Shown one piece after another: positions 1 through 7,300 of a stretch of 64,000 bases of DNA (its first letter is position 1; every line of letters begins with the position of its first letter). The notes beneath the pieces are model-generated. The model did no database searches. It was not told the origin of the DNA and saw only the letters and a list, made by a program, of their open reading frames with translations. The stretch lies in NCBI GenBank assembly GCA_033851265.1, contig JAWWOW010000018.1, positions 31,082-95,081 of the forward strand, in the 5' to 3' direction. The translations under genes were made by a program, and so were the position numbers. The stretch is from JAWWOW01 sp033851265. GTDB taxonomy: Bacteria > Actinomycetota > Actinomycetes > JAWWOW01.

Positions 1-721
1 GGCCGAGGAGATAGCTCACGTGGCCCAACGTCATCAGCGGTTCAGCAGTACCGAGCGCAAGCGTGCGACAGAGGTCAACGCCATGCCAGAGCGGGGTGGC
101 GTACGCCACCGGTTGCAAGCCGGACGGCAACTGACTGACCGGAAAGAACGTTCCGGAGAACAAGAACAGCGGCATGACGCCGAAACGGAAGATTGCATTG
201 AAGCCGGAGTCACGCTCTTGGGTCGCGGCGTACGCGACGATCGGCGTCGCAAAAGCGATTCCCGTCAGCAAGCCGGCCGGCAACGTGAGTAACGCGGTCC
301 ATGACTTCGTCGTACCGAACGCGGCCATGACCCCGAGGAAGATGGCGCAGACCATCAGGACACGCAGCGCGATCCACAGCAGGTGACCGAGCAAGACATC
401 GATGACGCGCAGTGGCGTTGCCAGCATCGCGTGATAGGTGCGAATCCACTTGATCGCACCCATGACCGGGTACGTCGATTCCTGCACACCGACTTGCATC
501 GCGTTGGCGGCGAGCAGGCCCGGCGCAAGGAACACGAGATAGCTGACGCCGCCGAGACTGTTCGCGCCGCTGCTGTTGCTGTTGACCAGGCCGCCGAGGC
601 CGACACCCATGGCGGCGAGGAATAGCACCGGCGAGAGGACCCCGGTGACCAGACCACCGCGCCACGTGCGCTTGTACTGGTACGCCCAGTACTCGAAGGA
701 GCGAACCGTCGGATGAGACAT
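1..721 (-). CDS. ABC-2 type transporter permease, 3' end outside window
   Basis: Open reading frame on the minus strand starting at ATG 721 and running off the left edge (240 residues visible, no stop). The product begins MSHPTVRSFEYWAYQYKRT and has several hydrophobic segments separated by short loops, with the late motif LFLFSGTFFPVSQLPSGLQP typical of NodJ/DrrB-like ABC-2 permeases. Its ATG overlaps the TGA stop of the ATPase gene (TGATG), so the two are translationally coupled and form one exporter in the cytoplasmic membrane. The family exports drugs, lipids or oligosaccharides; the substrate cannot be read from the sequence. Confidence 0.9.
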   Translation of the reverse strand, partial: MSHPTVRSFEYWAYQYKRTWRGGLVTGVLSPVLFLAAMGVGLGGLVNSNSSGANSLGGVSYLVFLAPGLLAANAMQVGVQESTYPVMGAIKWIRTYHAMLATPLRVIDVLLGHLLWIALRVLMVCAIFLGVMAAFGTTKSWTALLTLPAGLLTGIAFATPIVAYAATQERDSGFNAIFRFGVMPLFLFSGTFFPVSQLPSGLQPVAYATPLWHGVDLCRTLALGTAEPLMTLGHVSYLLG

Positions 722-1653
722 CAGTCGACGAGGGTCCGACCGGTGAGCCGCAAGAAGACGTCTTCGAGGGTGCTGCGGCGCACCAACGTCGACAGCGGTG
801 TGAGTCCGCGTTCGTGGACCGCGTTCGCCGCCGCTTCGCCGTCATCGGCGTACAGCAGCACCCGATCGGGCAGCACCTCGACTCGCGTCGCCAGACCGTC
901 GAGCTGTCCGTCGAGCGTTTCGGCTTCGCCGATGGGGAAACGCAGTTCGCACACTTCGCGCGTCGAGTAGCGGCGGATCAGTTCGTTCGGCGAGCCCTCG
1001 GCTGCAATGCCGCCCTTGTCCATGACGACCAGCCGGTCACACAACTGTTCGGCCTCGTCCATGTAGTGCGTGGTGAGCACCAACGTCACGCCCTGCGCCT
1101 TGAGGCGGTAGAGCCGGTCCCACACGACATGACGCGCCTGCGGGTCGAGACCCGTTGTTGGCTCGTCGAGCAGGAGCACCTCGGGATCATTGATCAGCGC
1201 TCGAGCGATGGTGAGACGACGCTTGAGACCGCCGGACAGTGGCTCGACGCGGTCGTTCGCCCGCTCGCCCAGCTGGACGAACTCGAGCAGCTTGTCGGCG
1301 CGCTCGCGCGCGACCTGTCGCGACAGGTCGAAATACCGGCCGTAGATCACGAGGTTCTCGCGGACCGTCAGCTCCATGTCGAGCGTGTCCTCTTGCGGCA
1401 CGACGCCGAGGCGGGCCCGGATCTGCGGCCCGTCCTTCGCCGGGTCCATGCCGAGCACGTGCAGGGTGCCGCCGCTGATCGGTGACACACAGCCGACCAT
1501 CCGCATGGTCGAGGACTTCCCGGCGCCGTTGGGCCCGAGGAAGCCGAAGGCCTCGCCGCGCTCGACGTCGAAGTCGATGTTGTCCACGGCAACGAAGGAC
1601 CCGAACCTTTTCGTCAGTCCCCGGGCGTGAATGTACGGATCGGCGGTGGTCAC
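721..1653 (-). CDS. ABC transporter ATP-binding protein (NodI/DrrA type)
   Basis: 310-residue ATPase energising the neighbouring ABC-2 permease. Walker A GPNGAGKSST lies near residue 40, the signature LSGGLKRRLTIARAL near 140, and Walker B LLLDEPTTGLDP just after; the H-loop is in LTTHYMDEAEQ. The C-terminal ~80 residues are the accessory region usual for DrrA/NodI-like exporters. The start is GTG at 1653; a TAGGGT -10-like box sits 9 nt upstream and no Shine-Dalgarno is evident. The gene comes first in the two-gene operon. The substrate is unknown; drug or lipid export is the usual role of the family. Confidence 0.92.
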   Translation of the reverse strand: MTTADPYIHARGLTKRFGSFVAVDNIDFDVERGEAFGFLGPNGAGKSSTMRMVGCVSPISGGTLHVLGMDPAKDGPQIRARLGVVPQEDTLDMELTVRENLVIYGRYFDLSRQVARERADKLLEFVQLGERANDRVEPLSGGLKRRLTIARALINDPEVLLLDEPTTGLDPQARHVVWDRLYRLKAQGVTLVLTTHYMDEAEQLCDRLVVMDKGGIAAEGSPNELIRRYSTREVCELRFPIGEAETLDGQLDGLATRVEVLPDRVLLYADDGEAAANAVHERGLTPLSTLVRRSTLEDVFLRLTGRTLVD

Positions 1654-1828
1654 GGTCCGTCAACCCTACGGCGGGCGCCCGCGGGGAACACGCTCATTTT
1701 TGGCCGCATCCCCGCGCGGTCCTGCCTCGTTGTAGACCCTGACGCCTGTGTCAGCAACCTCCCTTGGCACGGCACCCGCCGGTGGGTTCAATTCTGGACA
1801 AACCCGCCTCTCCCAGCGAGGGATCGCC

Positions 1829-2878
1829 ATGTCACTAGCCCCACTCCTCCGGCGCCGCACGATCAGTGCCGCAGCGGCACTCGCACTGGCTACCGGCATC
1901 GGAGTGGCAGCGGGGGCGGGTGCAGCGACCTCGTCGGCTGCACCGTGCACGAAGCGGGTGCTGATCGTCGGGGCGATGCCGTCCGAGATCGGGGTGGTGC
2001 TCCGAGCCACGACAGTTCAGCAGAAGGTCACCGTCGACGGTCGGCGCTTCTATGTGGGGAAGCTCGCCGGCAACAACGTCGTACTCGCGATGAGTGGCAT
2101 CGGTCTCGTCAACGCCGAGCAGACAGCGACTGCAGCGTTCAAGCAGTTCCGCTGCGGCACCGCCAACGGCATCTCGGCGACGGTCTTCACCGGAGTTTCC
2201 GGAGGACCCAAGCTCATCGGTGACGTCATGGTCCCGGCCAAGTGGCGGCGTTCGGGGAACCCGGACGCGTCCTGGGTGCAGGTCAATCCCACGATGATGG
2301 CCGTCGCACGCCAGGCCGCCGCCACCGTGAAACTCGAGAGCCGGGCGCCTGTCGGCGACGTCGCTTGCGCCTGCGTGTACCAACCCGACCGCATCAAGCC
2401 CGTGAACCTCAAGCGCGAGCCGAGGGTCTACTTCGACGGTGCCGGCGCGAGCGCCGACCCGTTCGGCGGGGAGAAGTTCTTCTGCGTGCCGAACGGAGGC
2501 AACGTTTTCGGTTGCGAGCCGTGTCGCGACCAGGCGCACAGCCCCAAGGCACTGCCGCCATTCATCAACGACTTCCGGCCTTACATCGGACCCAGCTTCT
2601 TCACTAACTACTTCAAGCCCACGACGCCTGACGAGACCCCATATGTGGCTGGAGACATGGAAACCGCGGCGGTTGCGGAAGTAGCCAAGAAGAACAACAC
2701 CCCGTTCATTGGATTCCGAGCGCTGTCCGACGGGAAGGGCGACCCACTGCTCCTGAGCAAGCTCCCCAGCGTGGTTGTCCCCGCGTGGGTCATCCAGTTC
2801 GCCTACTACCAGCAGATCGCTGCGGACAACGCCGGGCGTCTGACGATCGCGTTCCTCAAGGGCTGGGCGCAGCACTAG
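1829..2878 (+). CDS. Secreted nucleoside phosphorylase / MTA-SAH nucleosidase-like protein
   Basis: 349-residue product with a signal peptide (arginines, then an Ala-rich core and an Ala-x-Ala region by about residue 35), so it is probably exported. The mature part matches the PNP/UDP phosphorylase superfamily: VLIVGAMPSEIG at the N-terminal strand, a GIGLVNAEQTA loop, and the hallmark DMETAAVAEVAKKNNTPF followed by FRALSDGKGDP, which contains the substrate-binding Met-Glu and the catalytic-type Asp. A Cys-rich insertion (CACVY, FFCVPNGG, CEPCR) is unusual for the family and could form disulfides outside the cell. The start at 1829 is preferred over GTG 1748 because GAGGG lies 7 nt upstream and the signal peptide begins there. 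It may act on extracellular nucleosides; the true substrate is unknown. Confidence 0.8.
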   Translation: MSLAPLLRRRTISAAAALALATGIGVAAGAGAATSSAAPCTKRVLIVGAMPSEIGVVLRATTVQQKVTVDGRRFYVGKLAGNNVVLAMSGIGLVNAEQTATAAFKQFRCGTANGISATVFTGVSGGPKLIGDVMVPAKWRRSGNPDASWVQVNPTMMAVARQAAATVKLESRAPVGDVACACVYQPDRIKPVNLKREPRVYFDGAGASADPFGGEKFFCVPNGGNVFGCEPCRDQAHSPKALPPFINDFRPYIGPSFFTNYFKPTTPDETPYVAGDMETAAVAEVAKKNNTPFIGFRALSDGKGDPLLLSKLPSVVVPAWVIQFAYYQQIAADNAGRLTIAFLKGWAQH

Positions 2879-2908
2879 TCACGCTGGCCATTGAACGACC
2901 GAGCCGCT

Positions 2909-2948
2909 GGGCACGTGTAACTATCGGGTGGTTTTCATCCCGGTGCCC
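2909..2948 (+). other. Stem-loop in the leader of the propeller-like gene
   Basis: GGGCAC (2909-2914) pairs with GTGCCC (2943-2948), and an inner CGGG (2925-2928) pairs with CCCG (2939-2942). It lies between the stop of the nucleosidase-like gene and the Shine-Dalgarno of the next gene. It could be a weak terminator or just leader structure; there is no U-tract. Confidence 0.35.
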
Positions 2949-2965
2949 GTCTCTTGGAGCGACTC

Positions 2966-4042
2966 ATGCGCAGACGTCGAGCTGGCGCCCCTGTCCTCGC
3001 CGTCGCACTTGCATTGACCGGCGCCGTGTCGGTTGTCAGCAGCGCACATGCCGCGACACCCGCCTGGCAGATCGTCCCGTCGCCGGGCGCTGACGCGCGG
3101 CTGGCTGCCGTGTCGTTTACCGCGCCGACCAACGGCTGGGCGGTCGGCGTGACGGCCGGGCTCGACACGCTCATCGAGAAATGGGACGGCGCAAGCTGGC
3201 GCGTCGTACCCAGCCCCGCAGTGGACTTCAGCGATGAGTCGCTCACCGCTGTCACCGCGACGAGTGCCACCGACGCATGGGCCGTGGGCTGGCAGGACCC
3301 GTACGGCACCACCCGGGTGCACGGGCTCTTTGTGCGATGGAACGGCCAGCAGTGGTCGGTGGTGCAGGGTCCGACCGGCATCTTCCGCGGTATCCACGCC
3401 CGCACTGCCTCCGACATATGGGCTGTCGGCAACGACAACTACGCGCACTTCAACGGCCAGACGTGGTCGCGGCTGCCATCGCCCGAGACCGGTACACACC
3501 CGGCCGCTGTGGTGACGCTCGCCCCCAACAATGCGTGGGCGGTAGGCGGCCGCGAGGATCCACGGCCCGGCTACCGCCGTGACCAGCCTTACCTCGCCCA
3601 CTGGAACGGCACTGCGTGGTCCAGCGTCGTCGTGCCTGGTCAGTTGGGGCGCGGCAGCCTCGCGTCGGTCAGCGCGGTAAGCCCCAGCGACGTCTGGGCG
3701 GTCGGGTCGATGGACAACGCGCCCATCGCGATCCACTACAACGGCACGAGCTGGCAACGGGTGGCGATCCCCGCGCAAAGCGAGCGGAGCGAGTTGTCCG
3801 GCGTGACGGCACTCGCACCTAACGACGTCTGGGCGGTCGGGAACCGCAACGGCGTCTTGCCCAACGGGTACGCCGTGCTCCGGACGTTCACTGAGCACTG
3901 GAACGGAGTGTCGTGGTCGATCGTCAGCAGCCCGAACGACAGTGACCAAGACAACTTCCTCAGTGCGGCTACCGCGTCACAAGGAACGGTGTGGGCGGTC
4001 GGCGGCGACGGCGGAACGCTCATCGAACGGCATGTGACCTGA
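2966..4042 (+). CDS. Secreted protein with seven WAVG repeats, predicted beta-propeller
   Basis: 358-residue secreted protein. A signal peptide (RRRR, hydrophobic core, AHAA cleavage region) is followed by seven repeats of about 45 residues, each with a D-x-W-A-V-G type strand (NGWAVG, DAWAVG, DIWAVG, NAWAVG, DVWAVG twice, TVWAVG) and mostly an HWNGxxWSxV strand in front. The count and spacing suggest a seven-bladed propeller. ATG 2966 is chosen because GGAG lies 6 nt upstream and the signal peptide starts there. No catalytic residues are recognisable, so a binding or structural role on the cell surface is the most that can be inferred. It converges on the phosphodiesterase gene with 2 nt between stops. 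Confidence 0.75.
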   Translation: MRRRRAGAPVLAVALALTGAVSVVSSAHAATPAWQIVPSPGADARLAAVSFTAPTNGWAVGVTAGLDTLIEKWDGASWRVVPSPAVDFSDESLTAVTATSATDAWAVGWQDPYGTTRVHGLFVRWNGQQWSVVQGPTGIFRGIHARTASDIWAVGNDNYAHFNGQTWSRLPSPETGTHPAAVVTLAPNNAWAVGGREDPRPGYRRDQPYLAHWNGTAWSSVVVPGQLGRGSLASVSAVSPSDVWAVGSMDNAPIAIHYNGTSWQRVAIPAQSERSELSGVTALAPNDVWAVGNRNGVLPNGYAVLRTFTEHWNGVSWSIVSSPNDSDQDNFLSAATASQGTVWAVGGDGGTLIERHVT

Positions 4043-4044
4043 TC

Positions 4045-5538
4045 TCAGTCCAGGCCGAGATAGATGAAGCCGTAGGCCTCGTCGCGGAACGGGATGCCAG
4101 CGCCGCGCAACGCGTCATCCCAGTCTCCGCGGCAGTCAGGGTCCGCGCCTTCTGAACCATGGTCGGCGGTCAGCAAGAACACCGCGTCGTCGTACGCACC
4201 GAGGCGTTCCAGGTGGTCAAGAAAAACGCCGAGTCGTGTGTCGGCGTCACGCAACGACGCACGCGCCTGCTCCGAGTGCGGTCCGCCGTTGTGATGCCCG
4301 GTGTCCGTCAGGGTGGTGTTCCACCACATCAGCCGCGGCGCGTCGTCCTTGCTCGGCCACAGGTCGAGCGCCTGCGACAGTCCGACGCCGTCCACCTGCG
4401 TGCCCCAGCGGTAGTCCGGATCTATCGCGGCGTACTCCTGCGTTGCATGCGGGTCGGTTAGCGGGTCGGGCAGCATCGAGCCCATCGACTTGGCACCGTC
4501 GGAGTGGCCGGCGTCGCGGATCAAGCCGAAGGTTGAGTACGCCGCGCCGCGGTCGACCGGCTCGTTGATGCAAGCCGTCCCTTTGCGTCCGACGAGTTCG
4601 AACACTGTCGTGACGCCGTCGCGCAGCAAGTCCATCGCAAGGTGCCACGTCTCGGAACCGTTCGCGACGATCCGCTGCTTCGTCGCACGGTCGAAGTAGA
4701 CGTTGTTGACGATGCCATGACGGCCGGGCCCGACACCGGTGAGTGCCGCGGTGTGGTTGCACAACGTGTTGCTGGGAAACTCCGCGACCGCTCCCCCTGC
4801 CAGCGCGCATCCCTTGGTCAGCAGTCGGGCAACTGCCGGGAGCTCGCCCGCCTGCGCAAGATGCAGGACGTCGTTGCTGTTGGCGCCGTCCCAGAGCAGG
4901 CCGATGACATGCGACGCCGGGCCGGCCTCGACAAGATCGGTGCGCGGGCGGCCGTCCAGGTCAGATATCGACGAGTCGGTAACGCCGCAGAGCCGGGCCA
5001 GCGTCGGACCGACGTCGACAACGCGTGCCGCGTCGGCCAGCACGCCGCGCTGATGGACGCCGGCGCCGGACAGGATGAACGGCGCGCGCGACTGCACCAC
5101 GTTGAGCGAACCGTGCTCGCCGAGATGACCGCCGCGCTCCGGCCAGTAGTGCTTGCCGGTGTGAATGACAGCGATGTCCGGCGCCCGGGGATCGGCGAAC
5201 ACGGAGGCCAACCGGCGACCCGCATGCGGATAGGCGTTGCGCAGGTTGGGTGGCGACGGGTCGGCGAGCTCGGCCGCGAGCGATGCGAATGCCAGCGGAT
5301 CCTGATTGCGCACCGGGTCGCGGCCGTGGACGAGCTGTGCCGGTGTATCGGGGTCGGCAGCCGAGAGGCGGCTGGCACCCTCGGCGTTGGCGACGACGAT
5401 GTCGTCCCCGTCACGGTAGGCGAGCAGATCGACGATGTGCGCGAGCGTCGGATCGGTCAGTACGTCGACAGCATCCGACAATGCAGCCGGGTTACCACTG
5501 CCGAATGCTGGATCGAAGGTGCGCTCCGGCATAGGCAT
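4045..5538 (-). CDS. Alkaline phosphatase-superfamily phosphodiesterase with permuted order
   Basis: 497-residue cytosolic protein of the nucleotide pyrophosphatase/phosphodiesterase group. The catalytic core is in the C-terminal half: metal-binding LLWDG (about 217), nucleophile in FPSNTLCNHTA (Thr about 258, the NPP pattern FPxxTxxNH), TDTGHH (412-416) and TADHG (458-459). The protein ends soon after that. The segment that normally follows DHG, carrying the last metal His and the VPxLxxGPGV strand, is instead at the N-terminus: GEHGSL (His about 142), RAPFILSGAGV, VVDVGPTLARL. All metal ligands are thus present but in circularly permuted order. ATG 5538 is preferred because a TACCGT -10-like box lies 7 nt ahead; GTG 5547 is possible. 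The substrate is unknown. Confidence 0.75.
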   Translation of the reverse strand: MPMPERTFDPAFGSGNPAALSDAVDVLTDPTLAHIVDLLAYRDGDDIVVANAEGASRLSAADPDTPAQLVHGRDPVRNQDPLAFASLAAELADPSPPNLRNAYPHAGRRLASVFADPRAPDIAVIHTGKHYWPERGGHLGEHGSLNVVQSRAPFILSGAGVHQRGVLADAARVVDVGPTLARLCGVTDSSISDLDGRPRTDLVEAGPASHVIGLLWDGANSNDVLHLAQAGELPAVARLLTKGCALAGGAVAEFPSNTLCNHTAALTGVGPGRHGIVNNVYFDRATKQRIVANGSETWHLAMDLLRDGVTTVFELVGRKGTACINEPVDRGAAYSTFGLIRDAGHSDGAKSMGSMLPDPLTDPHATQEYAAIDPDYRWGTQVDGVGLSQALDLWPSKDDAPRLMWWNTTLTDTGHHNGGPHSEQARASLRDADTRLGVFLDHLERLGAYDDAVFLLTADHGSEGADPDCRGDWDDALRGAGIPFRDEAYGFIYLGLD

Positions 5539-5545
5539 GGAGCCC

Positions 5546-5551
5546 ACGGTA
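5546..5551 (-). promoter_or_regulatory. -10 box (TACCGT) of leaderless phosphodiesterase gene
   Basis: TACCGT on the minus strand, 7 nt before ATG 5538, with no Shine-Dalgarno. It fits the leaderless arrangement seen at many genes in this window. Confidence 0.4.
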
Positions 5552-5567
5552 CAGACGGAGATCTGCC

Positions 5568-6284
5568 TCAGACGGTGCGCAGCGTTATCGAGAACCCGTG
5601 GGCGCCCGCGTCTGCCAGCAAAGCCTGGAGAGAGACGCCGCCCTCGCCGACCTGCGGCAGCAGACCCGCAACCGCCACACCGACGGTGTCGACGATGCCG
5701 AGCGCCTTGTTGCCATCAGTGACATCCGCGACTGGGCCACCCGAGTCACCCGGAGTGACAGCGCCGTAGGAGTAGTGCTGCGTGCCGTCGTTGAAGCCGA
5801 GGATGCCGACGCGCTGCTGCTGCGTCGGGGTTGTGAGGTGGAAGCCGACGCCGTGACCGGAGTACTGCACGACATCACCGATCGCCGCAGTGGAGGTTGT
5901 CGAGACACCTGTCGGGATGTTCGGGTGACCAGCAAGCGCCGCACTCACCTGAGGGACAACAGCCGGGTCGACCCGGATCAGCAGGAAGTCGAGGGCAGCC
6001 GAGGTGTAAGCGACCTGGCCGATGCGCTGAATCGGCGTACCGAGACTGCTGGTTGCGAGATCCACCTGCTGGCCAACACCGGTGGTGCAGTGACGCGCGG
6101 ATCCCAGATAGGTCGAGCCATCCGCACCGTTGTAGACCCAGTTAGCGGTGCAGAACGAGCTTCCGAATTCCAGGGATGAGCCTGGCTGAATCACCGGAGC
6201 GGCTGCGGCGGGTGTCGCCGTTGCGACGGCTCCGAACGTGGTCGCTGCTGCGGCGGCCGCAAGCGCGAGGCGGAGGACACGCAT
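5568..6284 (-). CDS. Secreted chymotrypsin-like (S1) serine protease
   Basis: 238-residue exported protein. The signal peptide is MRVLRLALAAAAAATTFGAV with ATPAAAAP as the likely cleavage region. The S1 triad is visible: His in SARHCT (about residue 66), Asp in LDFLLIRVD (about 101) and Ser in GDSGGPV (about 187), the oxyanion motif being intact. There is no obvious propeptide of the alpha-lytic type, so it may be secreted directly as an active or regulatory protease. The start is supported by AAGGAG 10 nt upstream. It is transcribed away from the whiB7 region and separated from it by a strong hairpin. The substrate is unknown. Confidence 0.85.
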   Translation of the reverse strand: MRVLRLALAAAAAATTFGAVATATPAAAAPVIQPGSSLEFGSSFCTANWVYNGADGSTYLGSARHCTTGVGQQVDLATSSLGTPIQRIGQVAYTSAALDFLLIRVDPAVVPQVSAALAGHPNIPTGVSTTSTAAIGDVVQYSGHGVGFHLTTPTQQQRVGILGFNDGTQHYSYGAVTPGDSGGPVADVTDGNKALGIVDTVGVAVAGLLPQVGEGGVSLQALLADAGAHGFSITLRTV

Positions 6285-6365
6285 GTCGGGGGCTCCTTCT
6301 CAGTCGGCGGTGACTACGGCTTTCCCCCCACAGCGGGACGCATGCGCCCAGGAGTGAAACGCCAC

Positions 6366-6405
6366 GGCCCCCGAAACCTCGCGGTCGGGCGAGATTTCGG
6401 GGGCC
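6366..6405 (-). terminator. Strong hairpin terminator after the small ORF downstream of whiB7
   Basis: GGCCCCCGAAA (6366-6376) pairs perfectly with TTTCGGGGGCC (6395-6405), and CTCGC (6378-6382) with GCGAG (6389-6393), leaving one mismatch and a 6-nt loop. It is placed 25 nt after the stop of the 50-residue ORF and before the protease promoter region. There is no long U-tract, which is common in actinobacteria. Confidence 0.7.
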
Positions 6406-6430
6406 GCAGCTTGCGATCAGCTGGTCGGGC

Positions 6431-6583
6431 TCAGATAGCGGACCGCGCCATCCGGGCACGTCGCGCGGCGCGAGCCGCCCGACGCTCCCATCGCAGCGCC
6501 GAGACAACGCGCTCATTGCGCGCGCTCGCGATCGCGTCACGCCGGTGTTCGGCCGCTATGGCCCACCGCAGTTGCGCGGACAT
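6431..6583 (-). CDS. Small basic Ala/Arg-rich protein downstream of whiB7
   Basis: 50-codon ORF, product beginning MSAQLRWAIAAEHRRDA and ending in a run rich in RAARAARRARMARS. The start has a good Shine-Dalgarno (GAGGAGAT, about 5 nt before ATG 6583), the frame closes with TGA, and a strong hairpin follows 25 nt later. It sits 49 nt after the whiB7 stop on the same strand, with only a weak hairpin between, so it may be cotranscribed with whiB7. An amphipathic helix with alternating Ala and Arg is likely. I do not recognise a family; a non-coding role for this RNA cannot be excluded. Confidence 0.6.
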   Translation of the reverse strand: MSAQLRWAIAAEHRRDAIASARNERVVSALRWERRAARAARRARMARSAI

Positions 6584-6632
6584 GGTGATCTCCTCATCGA
6601 ATCAAGCAGCAACAATCTCGATTTCGCGGCGA

Positions 6633-6935
6633 TTAGGCCGCGACTGTGTCTTTACGCGGACGCCCACGCGGCCGCTTGCGCGGCACGACGACTCCACCGA
6701 TGAGCAGCTGGCCACCCCAGACACCCCACGGCTCGCGCCGCTCGAGGGCGCCGGCGAGGCAGGCCGCCCGCATCGGGCAGTCGGCGCAGATCGTCTTGGC
6801 GTACTCCACGTCGTCGGGCGTTTCGGCGAAGAAGAGGTCGGGGTCGAAGCTGTGGCACGGCAGCCTGACGTCGAGCTCCTCGTCGACGAGCACGCCGACT
6901 AGGGAGAGGCCGGTCGCGTACGTACGGTCCTGCAT
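6633..6935 (-). CDS. whiB7: WhiB7-type [4Fe-4S] redox-responsive transcription factor
   Basis: 100-residue WhiB-family protein that binds the primary sigma factor and activates intrinsic antibiotic-resistance genes in actinobacteria. The four cluster cysteines are C27, C50, C53 and C59 (LPC and CADCPMRAAC), followed by the turn PWGVWGGQL and a C-terminal AT-hook KRPRGRPRK, which is the feature that distinguishes WhiB7 from other WhiB proteins. ATG 6935 is fixed by GAGGAGGTGACAGCG directly upstream. The gene lies next to uvrD2, as in mycobacteria and Streptomyces. Expression is probably controlled by a leader with an upstream ORF and terminator (6977-7247). Confidence 0.95.
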   Translation of the reverse strand: MQDRTYATGLSLVGVLVDEELDVRLPCHSFDPDLFFAETPDDVEYAKTICADCPMRAACLAGALERREPWGVWGGQLLIGGVVVPRKRPRGRPRKDTVAA

Positions 6936-6976
6936 CGCTGTCACCTCCTCGTGACGGTTGGGGTCGGTTGGCAAAC

Positions 6977-7011
6977 AAAAAACCGCGGATCCCGGGGTTC
7001 GGGTTCCGCGG
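6977..7011 (-). terminator. Intrinsic terminator inside the whiB7 leader (attenuator)
   Basis: On the minus strand CCGCGGA (7011-7005) pairs with TCCGCGG (6989-6983), extended by CGGG/CCCG around a T-T mismatch, and is followed at once by TTTTTT (6982-6977). It ends about 42 nt before the whiB7 start codon, so termination here would stop transcription before the coding region. Confidence 0.85.
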
Positions 7012-7056
7012 CCTGGAGGCTGCCGGCTGGTGTGGTTATGCCGGCGGGCTCCAGGC
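7011..7056 (-). promoter_or_regulatory. Leader hairpin overlapping the end of the upstream ORF
   Basis: GCCTGGAG (7056-7049) pairs with CTCCAGGC (7018-7011), and GCCGGC (7045-7040) with GCCGGC (7027-7022). Its 5' arm lies in the last codons of the upstream ORF, so a translating or stalled ribosome would disrupt it. GGGTTC (7066-7061) just upstream can also pair with GAACCC (7006-7001), which belongs to the terminator stem, giving a plausible antiterminator. Confidence 0.6.
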
Positions 7057-7167
7057 GTAAGAACCCTTGGTCGTGTCGGCGTCGTTGACCGCCATGAGTG
7101 CGGCTGCAGGCATACGGGCAGCACTGAAGGACGACGCCACCGACGGCTGGATCAGGTGATTAGCCAC
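7036..7167 (-). CDS. whiB7 leader peptide (upstream ORF)
   Basis: 43-residue ORF in the whiB7 leader, starting at GTG 7167 behind a very strong Shine-Dalgarno (GAAGGAGGTG, 5 nt spacing) and ending TAA 7036, 25 nt before the terminator stem. The product starts VANHLIQPSV and ends KGSYAWSPPA. The two hairpins that follow overlap or abut its last codons. In mycobacteria and Streptomyces, whiB7/wblC induction by ribosome-targeting antibiotics depends on such an ORF; a cis-acting role in attenuation is inferred here from position. The peptide itself need not be functional. Confidence 0.75.
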   Translation of the reverse strand: MANHLIQPSVASSFSAARMPAAALMAVNDADTTKGSYAWSPPA

Positions 7168-7217
7168 GGGGACACCTCCTTCGTCTCTGCACGCGCGGGA
7201 CACGCGGGCCTCGCAGG

Positions 7218-7247
7218 ACGATAGAGGGGATGGCCCCGCGGATGCAA
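7218..7247 (-). promoter_or_regulatory. Probable whiB7 promoter
   Basis: TTGCAT (7247-7242), an 18-nt spacer and TATCGT (7223-7218) on the minus strand, with an A/T-rich stretch (GAAATTGCG) just upstream. WhiB7-dependent promoters are known for an A/T-rich motif directly upstream of the -35 that contacts the AT-hook, so autoregulation is plausible. The predicted leader is about 275 nt. Confidence 0.5.
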
Positions 7248-7300
7248 CGCAATTTCTCCGGCGAGTCGCAATCGTGATGAACAAGTGTCCTGCGACTGAG

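Noticed and set aside
2921..3949. 342-codon open frame antisense to the propeller gene
   Set aside because: High-GC shadow; the plus-strand frame has a signal peptide, ribosome site and seven ordered repeats, while the antisense product is compositionally biased.
4642..5769. 375-codon frame on the plus strand
   Set aside because: Opposite to the phosphodiesterase and protease genes, whose motifs are clear; no ribosome site or domain.
6625..6642. Hairpin at the whiB7 stop codon (CGCGGC/GCCGCG)
   Set aside because: Six base pairs and no U-tract; too weak to call a terminator between whiB7 and the small ORF.
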